This document shows positions 46,998 to 56,256 of a stretch of 64,000 nt of DNA, one piece after another. The position numbers and the translations under genes are program-made. This stretch comes from an uncultured Amylibacter sp. (lineage in GTDB: Bacteria > Pseudomonadota > Alphaproteobacteria > Rhodobacterales > Rhodobacteraceae): contig OY365738.1 in NCBI GenBank assembly GCA_959347345.1, positions 2,256,501-2,320,500 of the forward strand. The letters are read 5' to 3'. A model generated the notes under the pieces. It did not search any database. It had not been told where the DNA came from and saw nothing but the letters and a program-made list of their open reading frames with translations. Within the stretch, counting starts at the first letter, position 1; each line of letters starts with the position of its first letter.

Positions 46998-47714
46998 TTA
47001 AGTCTTTTTCGTATTTTTAGGGGTGGGTGTGGGTGTCATTGTGGGCGCGTCTTCCAGCTCGTGATTGACAATAACCATCTGCAATCGCCCCTGCCATATT
47101 GCCACACCCGCTTGGCAAAACCGAAACAGCAAAAGCACGGCGGCGATGGGCAGGGCGATATAAGGCACGGCTTTGGGCATGCGTTCATAGGGCTCTCCTC
47201 CGTTCAAAAGAACCTCCAACCAGCGCATAAAAAACGGAATAGGAATGTCGTTGGTTTCATACCAGCCATAGCCGCGAAAGTTATCGGTAAATCCCGTCGG
47301 CATCCAGCGTCCCGTCGTCGGGGGTAAGTTGGCAAAGGGCGCCCAATAATCCCACCCGCCCTTTAATAAAAGCGCGGAATAAAGAATACAGGCAATCACG
47401 GCAAACAGCCCCACGCGGCGTTTCATCGCGGGCGGTAAATAATTAATCAAGGCATCCACACCCAGATGAGATGATTTTTTCACGGCAAAGGACGCACCGA
47501 TAAGCACCATCCATGCGAACATAAAAACGCTGATTTCCAACGCCCAAAATATATTACTATTAAAAACAAAACGAGCAATGACATTGGCGAAAGTCATAAT
47601 CGTCATCATGCCCAAAAGGAAAACAATCATCGTTGTTTCAATGGATTCAACCCATGGTTCAACCTTGTGGTTAAGCCATGTTTTAATCGCTGATGATTTA
47701 TTATTTTGTGTCAT
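46998..47714 (-). CDS. dctQ: TRAP transporter small permease (DctQ)
   Basis: 238 residues with four membrane segments. TFANVIARFVFNSNIFWALEISVFMFAWMVLIGASFAVKKSSHLGVDAL is the classic DctQ core. A longer loop between helices 3 and 4 (about residues 125-165, PFANLPPTTGRWMPTGF) is also seen in many dicarboxylate-type DctQ proteins. Hydrophilic C-terminal tail rich in T and P. Confidence 0.9.
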   Translation of the reverse strand: MTQNNKSSAIKTWLNHKVEPWVESIETTMIVFLLGMMTIMTFANVIARFVFNSNIFWALEISVFMFAWMVLIGASFAVKKSSHLGVDALINYLPPAMKRRVGLFAVIACILYSALLLKGGWDYWAPFANLPPTTGRWMPTGFTDNFRGYGWYETNDIPIPFFMRWLEVLLNGGEPYERMPKAVPYIALPIAAVLLLFRFCQAGVAIWQGRLQMVIVNHELEDAPTMTPTPTPKNTKKT

Positions 47715-47732
47715 AATGTTTTGCCAAAATCC

Positions 47733-47763
47733 CCCACCCCGCCCGTATAAAATAGGCGGCGGG
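47733..47763 (-). terminator. Hairpin between dctP and dctQ (possible attenuator)
   Basis: Minus strand: CCCGCC/GGCGGG (47758-47763 with 47738-47743) with a short AT-rich loop, followed by a G-run and TTTT. The weak T-tract suggests partial termination or RNA stabilisation of the dctP message. Confidence 0.4.
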
Positions 47764-47798
47764 ATGGGAGTTTTACAGAAAAGCTTTACAGAAAGTTT

Positions 47799-48803
47799 TT
47801 ACAACCCCGCATTAATTTCCTGTGCGGCCTTGATATTTTCCACCCCAACATCGGCTTCAAACTGTTTCCAAACGGGGCGCATAGCATCCACCCAAACCTC
47901 GCGTTGCGCGGGGGTAAGGGTGCGGACAACACCGCCATTGGCTATGATAGACTGCTTTGCCTGCTCATTCACCTTGGTTGATTCTTTGTTACGGGTATCA
48001 GTAACCTCTTGCATAATTTGCAAGAATTGCGTGCGAACGGCGGGCTCTAAACTATCCAGCCAATCCACGCTGGTAACCAACAAATAATCCAAAATCCCAT
48101 GGTCGGTTTGGGTTATACCGTCCTGAACTTCGGAATATTTTTGCCCAAAGATATTAGACCAAGTGTTTTCCTGTCCGTCAACCACGCCTTGTTGCAACGC
48201 GCCATAAACTTCGGCAAAAGCCATCTTTTGCGGACTGCCACCAATGGCCGCCATTTGCGCCGCCAAAACGTCAGAAGTTTGCACGCGGAATTTCAATCCG
48301 CTTGCGTCCGAGGGCGCGATAAGCGGCACATTCGCCGACATTTGTTTCATGCCGTTGTGCCAATATCCCAGCCCCTGAAGCCCGCGTGTCTGCATACTAT
48401 CCAGCATAGCCTGTCCGTTCGCGGAGGCTTGGAAAGCCTCAACCGCTTCGATGTTTTTAAACATAAAGGGCAAATCAAAAATGCGAAATTGTTTGGTGAA
48501 TTTTTCAAATTTGGATAGGGACGGGGCGGCCAGTTGTAAATCGCCCTGCAACATTGCTTCCAGTGCTTTATCATCGTTGTAAAGGGATGAATTGGGGAAG
48601 ACTTCCATGCAAGCCGTACCGTTCATTTCCGCATTCACTCGCTCTGCCAGTAAGGCGGCAGCGATGCCTTTGGGGTGTTTGTCGGTGTTCGTCACATGGC
48701 TGAATTTAATGACGATTTCGCCTGTTTCACAACTGGCAAAGCCCGCGCTGGGCAGGGCAATTGCGGTGGCGGCAATGGCCGCGTATTTTAATAGATGGTT
48801 CAT
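47799..48803 (-). CDS. dctP: TRAP transporter C4-dicarboxylate-binding protein, copy 1
   Basis: 334 residues with a signal peptide MNHLLKYAAIAATAIALPSAGFAS. The ligand region is readable: FSHVTNTDKHPKG, LKFRVQTSDVLAAQMAAIGGSP with the carboxylate-binding arginine, and GQENTWSNIFGQKYSEVQ. This is a close match to DctP proteins for malate, succinate and fumarate. It lies first after its own promoter and before dctQM. It is a recent paralogue of the gene at 49.05-50.10 kb. Confidence 0.93.
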   Translation of the reverse strand: MNHLLKYAAIAATAIALPSAGFASCETGEIVIKFSHVTNTDKHPKGIAAALLAERVNAEMNGTACMEVFPNSSLYNDDKALEAMLQGDLQLAAPSLSKFEKFTKQFRIFDLPFMFKNIEAVEAFQASANGQAMLDSMQTRGLQGLGYWHNGMKQMSANVPLIAPSDASGLKFRVQTSDVLAAQMAAIGGSPQKMAFAEVYGALQQGVVDGQENTWSNIFGQKYSEVQDGITQTDHGILDYLLVTSVDWLDSLEPAVRTQFLQIMQEVTDTRNKESTKVNEQAKQSIIANGGVVRTLTPAQREVWVDAMRPVWKQFEADVGVENIKAAQEINAGL

Positions 48804-48891
48804 TTTGGGGTCTCTCCTTCAATCGGTTTTTGTAATACAATTATGGCAACGCGGGGATAAAAACCAAAGCCCTGTGTGCCGTGTTTGAACA

Positions 48892-48919
48892 GGCTAGGGT
48901 GTTATGACGGGGGAGTCAA
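48892..48919 (-). promoter_or_regulatory. Probable promoter of dctP copy 1
   Basis: Minus strand TTGACT (48914-48919), 16 bases, TAGCCT (48892-48897), about 90 bases before the start. It resembles the promoter of the MmeI-like gene. Confidence 0.45.
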
Positions 48920-48931
48920 GGGGTTTTTTAT

Positions 48932-49017
48932 ACCTAATCACAAAAAGTTTATCACTAATCGCCCCCTCCTACCCCCTAATACCCAAAACCCGCCCTTGAC
49001 TCATTCTTAACAATCCG
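48932..49017. repeat. 86-bp dispersed repeat, copy 1
   Basis: Matches 56063-56148 over its whole length with three visible mismatches. It includes CCCTAATACCCAAAACCCGC and CTTGACTCATTCTTAACAAT. It lies between the two dctP paralogues. Confidence 0.9.
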
Positions 49018-49051
49018 CGATTACCCGCCGATTACCCCCGTTATCCCCCGA

Positions 49052-50098
49052 TTACCACTGTCTGGATAAACAAAACAACCCGCCACTATAAACCTGCAAG
49101 CAGTTAATTTTCTGCACCGTATTGATATTTTCCGCCCCAACATCATCTTCAAACTGCGTCCAAACGGGGCGCATAGCCTTGACCCAAACCGCCCGTTCGG
49201 CAAAGCTGAGCTGACGCACAACCCCGCCACTGTCTATGATGGCTTGCTTGGCTTTTTCATTCAGCGCGGTTGCCTCTGTATTGCGGGTTTCGGTGACCTC
49301 TTTTAATATCTGTAAAAACTGCTCACGAATTTCGGGGTCTAAGCCATCCAGCCAATCCACGCTGGCCACCACAAGATAATCCAAAACCCCGTGGTCGGTT
49401 TCGGTTATACCGTCTTGAACTTCATAAAACTTCTGCCCATAAATGTTTGACCAAGTGTTTTCCTGCGCATCAACCTCACCGCGTTCCAACGCGCCATAAA
49501 CCTCTGCAAGGGCGGTTTTTTGCGCAGTACCGCCGATAGCCATCATTTGCGCGACCAAAACATCAGAGGGTTGCACGCGGAACTTTAACCCCTCCGCGTC
49601 TGAGGGTTTAATAATCGGCACATTCGCCGACATTTGTTTTAATCCATTGTGCCAATACGCCAAACCTTGCAAGCCACTATCGCGCATTCCATCCAGCATA
49701 GCCAAACCCTCTGGGCTCTGCTGAAAGGTATCCACGGCTTGGATATCTTGGAACATAAAGGGCAAATCAAAAATGCGGAATTGTTTGGTGTAGGCTTCAA
49801 ATTTGGACAGAGTCGGGGCGGCCAGTTGCAAATCACCCCGCAACATTGCCTCCAATGCTTTTTCATCGTTGTAAAGCGAGGAATTGGCGAAAACCTCCAT
49901 ACAAGCCTTGCCCTGCATTTCGATATTCACACGCAAGGCCAGCAGGGCGGCGGCGATACCTTTGGGATGCCCTGCGGTATTGACAACATGGCTGAATTTA
50001 ATCACCTCTTCACCATCATCACATTTGGCAAAGCCAGCACTGGGCAGGGCAATCATTGCGGCGATAACCGCGTATTTTAATAATTTTTTCATTTTCAT
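49052..50098 (-). CDS. TRAP transporter C4-dicarboxylate-binding protein, copy 2 (altered C-terminus)
   Basis: 348 residues, a paralogue of the gene at 47.8 kb with the same markers (FSHVVNTAGHPKG, LKFRVQPSDVLVAQMMAIGG, AQENTWSNIYGQKFYEVQ). The regular end EINAGL-stop of copy 1 corresponds to KIN followed by an inserted TGCTT at about 49096-49100. The original GCAGGTTTATAG is still there but out of frame, so the protein carries about 14 extra residues. The start could be the ATG at 50092, which is better spaced from GAGAG than the one at 50098. A duplicate binding protein may widen substrate range for the shared DctQM. Confidence 0.88.
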   Translation of the reverse strand: MKMKKLLKYAVIAAMIALPSAGFAKCDDGEEVIKFSHVVNTAGHPKGIAAALLALRVNIEMQGKACMEVFANSSLYNDEKALEAMLRGDLQLAAPTLSKFEAYTKQFRIFDLPFMFQDIQAVDTFQQSPEGLAMLDGMRDSGLQGLAYWHNGLKQMSANVPIIKPSDAEGLKFRVQPSDVLVAQMMAIGGTAQKTALAEVYGALERGEVDAQENTWSNIYGQKFYEVQDGITETDHGVLDYLVVASVDWLDGLDPEIREQFLQILKEVTETRNTEATALNEKAKQAIIDSGGVVRQLSFAERAVWVKAMRPVWTQFEDDVGAENINTVQKINCLQVYSGGLFCLSRQW

Positions 50099-50207
50099 CT
50101 CTCTTCTGTTTTCATCTCTCTTTTGTGTTTGTGCATGTGGGCGATTTTAGTATATTGGCAAAGAATGTCAAGCATTATAGACTCACAATAATGACACTGC
50201 CTTTTCC

Positions 50208-51551
50208 CTAAAACCAATTCTTAGCCATATTCGCCCATGCCTTTTCTTGGGCAGTTTCTTCTTCTATTTGCTTTTTGCCTTTCACCTTTTTGCGCGGTGT
50301 TTCACTGGGGTCTAGCCATTTATTGACGACATTCTTTTCTTCATTCCTGACATGCTGACGTAGGGGTTTTTTCGGCATAACCGATGCGTAATATGGTCTC
50401 TTCGTAATAATAGGCGCAGATTTTTGCGTCATGGAATACAGCCCGTAAAGCCCGCTTGCCGTTAATAAGGTGGTCATATACATAAAATAAGCATCCGCGC
50501 CAAAGGTTGTTATCAGCCAGCCCAGAATCACAGAGCCTGCAATCGCGCCACACCCGTTCATAAAACCCAAAGCCCCGCAAGCCCCTGCCATCTCCTCATT
50601 CTCTAAAAAATCGTTGGTATAGGCATTGTAAAGCATATAGAGCGGATTCACCGTCGCGCCAAAAATAAAGGCAACGATTGACAGCAAAATAATATCGTTG
50701 CCAATAAACGCGCCAAAGCCACAGGCTATCGCGCCAATAAAAACGGTAATGACAATTAACAACCGCCGATTCATCCTATCGGATAGCCAGCCCATTGGAT
50801 ATTGCATAATCAAACTACCAGCAAATAACGCGCCGATAAAAATACCTATATGGTCAAAGGATAATCCTTTTTGCATGCCATAAACCGCAGGCAAGCCGTA
50901 TATGCCAGCAAACATCCCGCCCATTAAAAACACACCGCCCGCGGCAAAAGGTGTGATTTGCCACAGGCGCGATATTGTCATCGGTTTTGTTTCTTCAAAC
51001 TTGGGCGCGGGCGCGGGTGATAGCACCAACATGACAAGGGCAAGCGACATAAAGGAGGCGCCAAGGATAAACAGCCCATAACCCTCTGGCACGGCGAACC
51101 TTAACATCCCTTGCGATATCATATATCCCAGCAGTTGCGCCACCAGATAAATTGACAGGGCTTGCCCGCGTGTTTCATTGGTCGTGGCGTTGTTTAACCA
51201 GCCTTCTGCCACAATAAAACTGCCAACAATACACATCCCAATAGTCATCCGCAGAACAAACCAAAGCGGTTGATAGGGAAAAATCACGAACATCAGAAAG
51301 GCAGCCGAACAGAGCGAGGCATAGGCGGCAAAAACCCGCACATGCCCAACGCGGCGAATCAATGTGGGCGTGATACGCGCGGCGATAAGATAACCGATGA
51401 AATAGCCCGATAGAATGAGGGACATGGCAAACGGGCTAAACCCCACTATTGAGCCACGCACCCCGACAATCGTCCCTTGCATGCCATTGCCAAGCATCAG
51501 CAATAACATGCCCAAAAATAATGGCCAGAAACTTCGTATGATATTTAACAT
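50208..51551 (-). CDS. MFS transporter
   Basis: 447 residues with 12 membrane segments. GMQGTIVGVRGSIVGFSPFAMSLILSGYFIGYLIAARITPTLIRRVGHVRVFAAYAS covers helices 1-2 with the loop 2-3 motif, and QYPMGWLSDRMNRRLLIV is the second MFS signature between helices 8 and 9. A 70-residue basic cytosolic tail follows helix 12. Substrate unknown. It is a paralogue of, and 10 bases after, the next gene. Confidence 0.88.
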   Translation of the reverse strand: MLNIIRSFWPLFLGMLLLMLGNGMQGTIVGVRGSIVGFSPFAMSLILSGYFIGYLIAARITPTLIRRVGHVRVFAAYASLCSAAFLMFVIFPYQPLWFVLRMTIGMCIVGSFIVAEGWLNNATTNETRGQALSIYLVAQLLGYMISQGMLRFAVPEGYGLFILGASFMSLALVMLVLSPAPAPKFEETKPMTISRLWQITPFAAGGVFLMGGMFAGIYGLPAVYGMQKGLSFDHIGIFIGALFAGSLIMQYPMGWLSDRMNRRLLIVITVFIGAIACGFGAFIGNDIILLSIVAFIFGATVNPLYMLYNAYTNDFLENEEMAGACGALGFMNGCGAIAGSVILGWLITTFGADAYFMYMTTLLTASGLYGLYSMTQKSAPIITKRPYYASVMPKKPLRQHVRNEEKNVVNKWLDPSETPRKKVKGKKQIEEETAQEKAWANMAKNWF

Positions 51552-51561
51552 TTGTTTTTCC

Positions 51562-52806
51562 TTATGCCTCTTTCACGGGAACACCCGCCCCGCGAATGAT
51601 ATGATACAGGGTGAAAACCGCAATCAATCCCATCAAACTAGCGATATAAATAAAATAGGCATCCGCCCCATAAAGTGTCATAAACGCGCCGACAACCATC
51701 GTGCCTATAATCGCGCCTATCGCGTTGATTAAACCCAACAGGGGAAAGGCGGAGTTCATCACATCCTCGCCCAAAATATTTTTATTATGCGCCAGATAAA
51801 GTGAATATAACGGACTGACCGTCCCAGCAAACACAATCCCAACAGATGCCAGTAAAATAATATCGTTACCGATGAATGTGCCAAACCAGCATACTCCTGC
51901 GCCAATCGCCGTGATTGCCACAATCAACCATCGTTTATCCATCTTAGTCGCCAACCAGCCTATCGGGTATTGTCCCATTACAGCGCCGATATAAACGGCA
52001 GAGATAAAAATAGCCAAATGGGCAATGGACAATCCCTTTTGCAAGCCAAAAATAACCGCCATAGTAAATAGGGTGGAAACCAGTCCGCCGCGTAGGAAAA
52101 TACCAACTGTGCCTAGGGGTGCGATCTTCATCAAGTCACCCAGATCCATCCGTTTTGGGCTACGCAAACCGTCTTCGGGTCGGAATATCGCCACCGCCCC
52201 CATCGGCGTGACATCAACAAATTTTATTTGATGTTTTTTATCCTTGCCATCCCCCATGGAGGTTGATCCCATTGATAGCATCATTGGAACAAACGCCACG
52301 GACAGAATGATAGAGCCTGCCAGAAACAGCACAAACTCATCTGCCGTGGTCACGTTCAGCATGCTTATCGCTATCACAACCCCCATCATCTGCATAAACA
52401 AATAGATGAAGATTATCTGGTTGGTTGTTACGGCAGTCGCTACCATATTCACGCGACCCACCACCACAAACAAACAACCCGAATAGCAAAATCCGGAAAT
52501 AACCCGCAGGATAACCCACGCGGGGATAGTTGGCAAAACTGAGTAAAGCAAAAAAATCACAGAAGCGATAGAGGCAAGGGCGGCAAAAACCCGTATTCGC
52601 CCAACCTGCACTATCAATTCAGGTATAAAACGCCCGCCTAAAGCATAGCCTAGATAAAATGCCGCATGGGTCAGGGATAGGCTAAAGGGGCTGAACCCCT
52701 CTGCCGTGCCACGCACACCTACCAATGTCGTCAGCAACCCCGCGCCAATCGCCGCCAGCACAATAGCCAAGAATAAAGCCCAAGATGTCCGTAATACAGA
52801 TAACAT
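51562..52806 (-). CDS. MFS transporter, paralogue
   Basis: 414 residues, 12 membrane segments. It shares GVRGTAEGFSPFSLSLTHAAFYLGYALGGRFIPELIVQVGRIRVFAALAS and QYPIGWLATKMDKRWLIV with its neighbour. A hydrophilic central loop of about 45 residues (MGDGKDKKHQIKF) separates the halves. The two genes probably arose by tandem duplication and may form a heteromer or have diverged in substrate. Substrate unknown. Confidence 0.88.
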   Translation of the reverse strand: MLSVLRTSWALFLAIVLAAIGAGLLTTLVGVRGTAEGFSPFSLSLTHAAFYLGYALGGRFIPELIVQVGRIRVFAALASIASVIFLLYSVLPTIPAWVILRVISGFCYSGCLFVVVGRVNMVATAVTTNQIIFIYLFMQMMGVVIAISMLNVTTADEFVLFLAGSIILSVAFVPMMLSMGSTSMGDGKDKKHQIKFVDVTPMGAVAIFRPEDGLRSPKRMDLGDLMKIAPLGTVGIFLRGGLVSTLFTMAVIFGLQKGLSIAHLAIFISAVYIGAVMGQYPIGWLATKMDKRWLIVAITAIGAGVCWFGTFIGNDIILLASVGIVFAGTVSPLYSLYLAHNKNILGEDVMNSAFPLLGLINAIGAIIGTMVVGAFMTLYGADAYFIYIASLMGLIAVFTLYHIIRGAGVPVKEA

Positions 52807-52925
52807 GTATTAGTCCTTTATTATTCACAAAATAGTGTTTTTATAAAATTTTAATGTGTTTAGGAGGTTTTTTTACCTTTTACAAGGCGTAAAATACGAC
52901 ATAATGTTGCAATTATGTGGTGATT

Positions 52926-54575
52926 TTAGCGATTAACGCTAAAAGGTGGATACCAATAGGACACCCCCGCCGTTTGTTTATCAATAATAACGAAATTATC
53001 GGCAAAAACCCGATGCCACGGACCCCAATCGCCATTCGGCCATTGCACGCGAACCTCTGCCCGCTCTGCCACACCCAGCCCAAAATGGATAAACCCAAGT
53101 TGCCCCGAAGCATGCCCACCCCCGCTCTGCACTCTGTGCATTTGCGTTAGATTGCCAGTCTTCACGGCTATCCTTGCGCCAATGGCGGCGGGATTAACCG
53201 CCCCGTTTTGCAATTCCACCGCCAGAAAATTACCCAAATCGGCGTTGCCCGACTCCGCGTTGCCCGACTGCGTTTCACGCCCAAGATTGCGAAATAAACT
53301 GATGGATTCACGGCGATTAACCACCAGCAAATCCAAGCGACCATCGGCGTTAAAATCAGAAACCACCGCGCCACGTCCGCGTTTTGGCAGGGCGATACCC
53401 GCGGCCTCCCCCACCTCGACAAACTGCCCGTCCAACCCCCCCAATAACAGATTATCCGGGTCGTATTCGGCAAAATCCGGCATTTGTTCGACATTGCCCT
53501 TGGCTATAAACAAATCCAACCTCGCGTCATTGTTAAAATCGGCAAACTGCGTGTGCCAACCAGTGGAGGGCTTGCTATCATCGCCGACATAGGGACGGTG
53601 GGCTGTTGTTTTGCTCTCAAACGCGATATCGCGGTAGAGCGGGGCGGCCGCGTCGCGGTCTTCATCCAGTTGTTGCAACATGGTATCGCCCATGGAGGAC
53701 AGAGCGTATTCGGGGCGACCATCGCCGTTCAAATCCGCTTCTGCTATCCCCATTCCCCAGATAACCAGTTTTTGCCAGCCGTCTTTCGCCTGATAGAGGC
53801 GGGGCGGGGTGTTTGGCGTGATGTGCCAAAGTTGCTCCTGCCCGTTAATGTGATATTGGCGGTCGTTCGTGATGCGCAAATCAAACTGCCCTTGATTATC
53901 CCAATCGGTGAAAAGCATGGATAAGGCGCAAAAGCCGGGATGTAGGGCGGTCGGGTTGCTATAATCGGGGGTTGTGGTGTTTGCAGGTCGCATCAGCACA
54001 TTATCCTCGCAAGTTCCCCAAGGGGTATCGGCGGCGAATCTGTCAATATAATTGGCAAAGGCAAGGGTTGGGAATTTCGCCTCGCCCTCCCATATCGCGG
54101 AAAACCCCGTGCTCCACTGGTTGCCTCCATCAAAGCCAAAAGTCGCATTGGCGGGGGCAAACTGGCAATCGCCCAGCCCGCGATATAACAGGTTTTCACC
54201 CACCCGCAGAATAACCAAATCAATATGGTTGTCGGTGTCAATATGTATCGGGTAGGCGCCCGTGGTATTAAGGATTTCATCGGCAAAGGTTTTTTGGGTA
54301 AAACGGATTTCCCCGCCCTGTTTGGATTGATTAACATAGAGCCCCGCAGGGTTCGTTCCCCCCGCGATAAAAACATCCGCCAAGCGGTCGTTATTGCAAT
54401 CAAAACTGGCCGCACCCCCGCCGACATAGTATTCAAAATCGCCGTCATAGACGTGGGTTATTCCGCCCGCCTCCGCCTGTTCGGTGAATTGGGGAATATC
54501 GCTAGCGATGGCGGGGTGTGTGAAAACAAGCCCCATAAAAAGCCCCATAAAAAGAAAAACTAATGCTCTTATCAT
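52926..54575 (-). CDS. CRTAC1-like FG-GAP/ASPIC-UnbV secreted protein
   Basis: 549 residues with a signal peptide ending TFTHPAIASD-like near residue 24. Several FG-GAP/VCBS calcium-binding blades are visible: FDCNNDRLADVFIAGG, AEADLNGDGRPEYALSSM, FADFNNDARLDLFIAKG and VSDFNADGRLDLLVVN. The C-terminal ASPIC/UnbV-type region has AAIGARIAVKTG, QMHRVQSGGGHASGQLGFIHFGLG and VRVQWPNG. It is likely an exported propeller protein. Its start overlaps the stop of the di-heme cytochrome gene (ATGA), so the two are coupled and probably act together. Confidence 0.85.
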   Translation of the reverse strand: MIRALVFLFMGLFMGLVFTHPAIASDIPQFTEQAEAGGITHVYDGDFEYYVGGGAASFDCNNDRLADVFIAGGTNPAGLYVNQSKQGGEIRFTQKTFADEILNTTGAYPIHIDTDNHIDLVILRVGENLLYRGLGDCQFAPANATFGFDGGNQWSTGFSAIWEGEAKFPTLAFANYIDRFAADTPWGTCEDNVLMRPANTTTPDYSNPTALHPGFCALSMLFTDWDNQGQFDLRITNDRQYHINGQEQLWHITPNTPPRLYQAKDGWQKLVIWGMGIAEADLNGDGRPEYALSSMGDTMLQQLDEDRDAAAPLYRDIAFESKTTAHRPYVGDDSKPSTGWHTQFADFNNDARLDLFIAKGNVEQMPDFAEYDPDNLLLGGLDGQFVEVGEAAGIALPKRGRGAVVSDFNADGRLDLLVVNRRESISLFRNLGRETQSGNAESGNADLGNFLAVELQNGAVNPAAIGARIAVKTGNLTQMHRVQSGGGHASGQLGFIHFGLGVAERAEVRVQWPNGDWGPWHRVFADNFVIIDKQTAGVSYWYPPFSVNR

Positions 54576-56002
54576 GGCGCGTCCTCTATCCGTAATGTTT
54601 TCAAAAACGCAATAATATCGGATTGCACATCCGCGCCAGCCTTGATAAACGCATCCCGCGCCGCCCGCCCCGCACCGCCGTGCGCACCGATAATCTCCGC
54701 CAGAGTCGTAAAGTCATTCCTATGCCCATAGGGAGGCGTTGATGCCACGCCCCACAGCTCTGCCGTGATGAAATAATCGCGCCCGACAAACCGTTGCGAT
54801 AGCAATTCATTGCCCAATAAATTCACCTGCTGGTCGGTCATTTTATGGCGTTTCAAATCGCCAAACAAAGGTATCAGAATCGCCCCAGTTTCATCACGGG
54901 GTAGTCCCCGCGCCCATTCCAGCAGAGCCAAATCGTAAATCGCAGGGGTCGCCACATCGCGGGTATTGAGCGTCCCCGCAGCATCATAAGGTCCAGGGTC
55001 AGCAAAGCCCAAATCACGCAAGGGCAGGGACATTTTATGGCAACTGGTGCAACCCAAATCGTTAAAATACCCGCGCCCTCGCGCTGCCGCTGCCCGCCAA
55101 TTCGCATCATCTGGTTGCTGGATTATCGGCGGAGGCAACCCCGCTTGCCACGCCACCAATGCGGATATATCCCCCGCCAGCAGTTCGTCCGCCACCCCGT
55201 CTTCATCAAAATCAGCCTCGCCCGTCCAACGTTCGCCAAACCGTTCCTCTGCCTGCATGCCATGGTGATGGTTCATCGCGTTAATGGTGAATTGACGCAG
55301 GGAGGTCATAACCCCCTTTTGCGAAAACGGGCGGATGATTAAATCGGTATCCACCCCGTCTATTTCGGATAAATCAACGAGCCCATCGGGGGTTGCCGTG
55401 ATGAAACCATAACGGATGTTTTTCGTTTGCAACGCCACGCGAACGGGGGTTTGTTGCGTTCGTGCGGTTTGTAAGGCTTGGGCGCGTTGGGCGGTTAAAT
55501 CCGCGCTCATCTCCCGCGCCAGCAGTTCAATCAGCCCCGCCCCGAACAGGTGGTTCGTGCCGCGTTCGTTAGAGAATTCTGGGTTTGTCGTGTCAAAATC
55601 GTGGTTTTTAAACCCTTCAGAGACAAAAACATTGGTCACGAAATCCCCCGCTCCGCCTATGAATGGTAGATTGTGGCAAGAGCTACAAGCCGCCGCGTCT
55701 GGCCCCGATATCCGCTGGTGGCTGAATCGTGCGGGGGTGCGGGTTTTTGTTGGGATTATGGCTTGGGTGGCGCGGGGGCGACCTGCTCCGTCATATCGAG
55801 TGAAGGGGGCGGTGAAGAGGATTTCCCCTGTGTCGCGTAGGGTTTCAAGGGCTGTCGCGTCCAGAGTGCCACTGGGAATCGGTGTTTTGCCGAGGGCAGG
55901 GGTGATTTCGTCCCACAAGTTTATTTGTGAGTTTTGCCCCTGTACTGGCAAGGGGAGTCCAAAACAAAGAAAGCAAAATAAAATGGGGGCAGTCAATTTC
56001 AT
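54572..56002 (-). CDS. Di-heme c-type cytochrome oxidoreductase (MauG/CCP-like, DUF1111 type)
   Basis: 476 residues with a signal peptide (residues 1-22). It has two c-type heme sites: CSSCH at 106-110 and GCTSCHKM at about 320. SGPDAAACSSCHNLPFIGGAGDF and TPPYGHRNDFTTLAEIIGAHGG are typical of the di-heme oxidoreductase (thiol oxidoreductase) family. It acts in the periplasm; the natural electron partner is unknown. It is the first gene of a two-gene operon with the CRTAC1-like protein, a pairing that suggests the latter is a partner or substrate. Confidence 0.88.
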   Translation of the reverse strand: MKLTAPILFCFLCFGLPLPVQGQNSQINLWDEITPALGKTPIPSGTLDATALETLRDTGEILFTAPFTRYDGAGRPRATQAIIPTKTRTPARFSHQRISGPDAAACSSCHNLPFIGGAGDFVTNVFVSEGFKNHDFDTTNPEFSNERGTNHLFGAGLIELLAREMSADLTAQRAQALQTARTQQTPVRVALQTKNIRYGFITATPDGLVDLSEIDGVDTDLIIRPFSQKGVMTSLRQFTINAMNHHHGMQAEERFGERWTGEADFDEDGVADELLAGDISALVAWQAGLPPPIIQQPDDANWRAAAARGRGYFNDLGCTSCHKMSLPLRDLGFADPGPYDAAGTLNTRDVATPAIYDLALLEWARGLPRDETGAILIPLFGDLKRHKMTDQQVNLLGNELLSQRFVGRDYFITAELWGVASTPPYGHRNDFTTLAEIIGAHGGAGRAARDAFIKAGADVQSDIIAFLKTLRIEDAP

Positions 56003-56062
56003 AAACCGCTTATGCCCCGCTTGGCGAAAAAATGCAAGTTTAATGAATAACTCATCATTCGC

Positions 56063-56148
56063 ACCTAATCACAAAAAGTTTATCACTAAACGCACCCTTC
56101 TACCCCCTAATACCCAAAACCCGCCCTTGACTCATTCTTAACAATCCG
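56063..56148. repeat. 86-bp dispersed repeat, copy 2
   Basis: Same element as at 48932-49017, in the same orientation. Here it supplies the -35 hexamer of the sugar-binding-protein gene. Confidence 0.9.
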
Positions 56149-56156
56149 TTTATGTT
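56127..56156 (+). promoter_or_regulatory. Probable promoter of the xylF-type gene
   Basis: TTGACT (56127-56132) then TTATGT (56150-56155, spacing 17) or TATGTT (spacing 18), about 100 bases before the start codon. Confidence 0.5.
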
Positions 56157-56256
56157 ATGGTTATCTGTGGCAAATTCCTTGCCACAGTGCGACAAATTGT
56201 CACAGGGTGCTTTGTATTATGCTTTGCATTCGTATTTAAAAATTGGAGACTCAATA

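Noticed and set aside
52897..52920. AT-rich inverted repeat between the MFS and CRTAC1 genes as a terminator
   Set aside because: The stem is weak, about seven A/T pairs, and there is no T-tract on the relevant strand.
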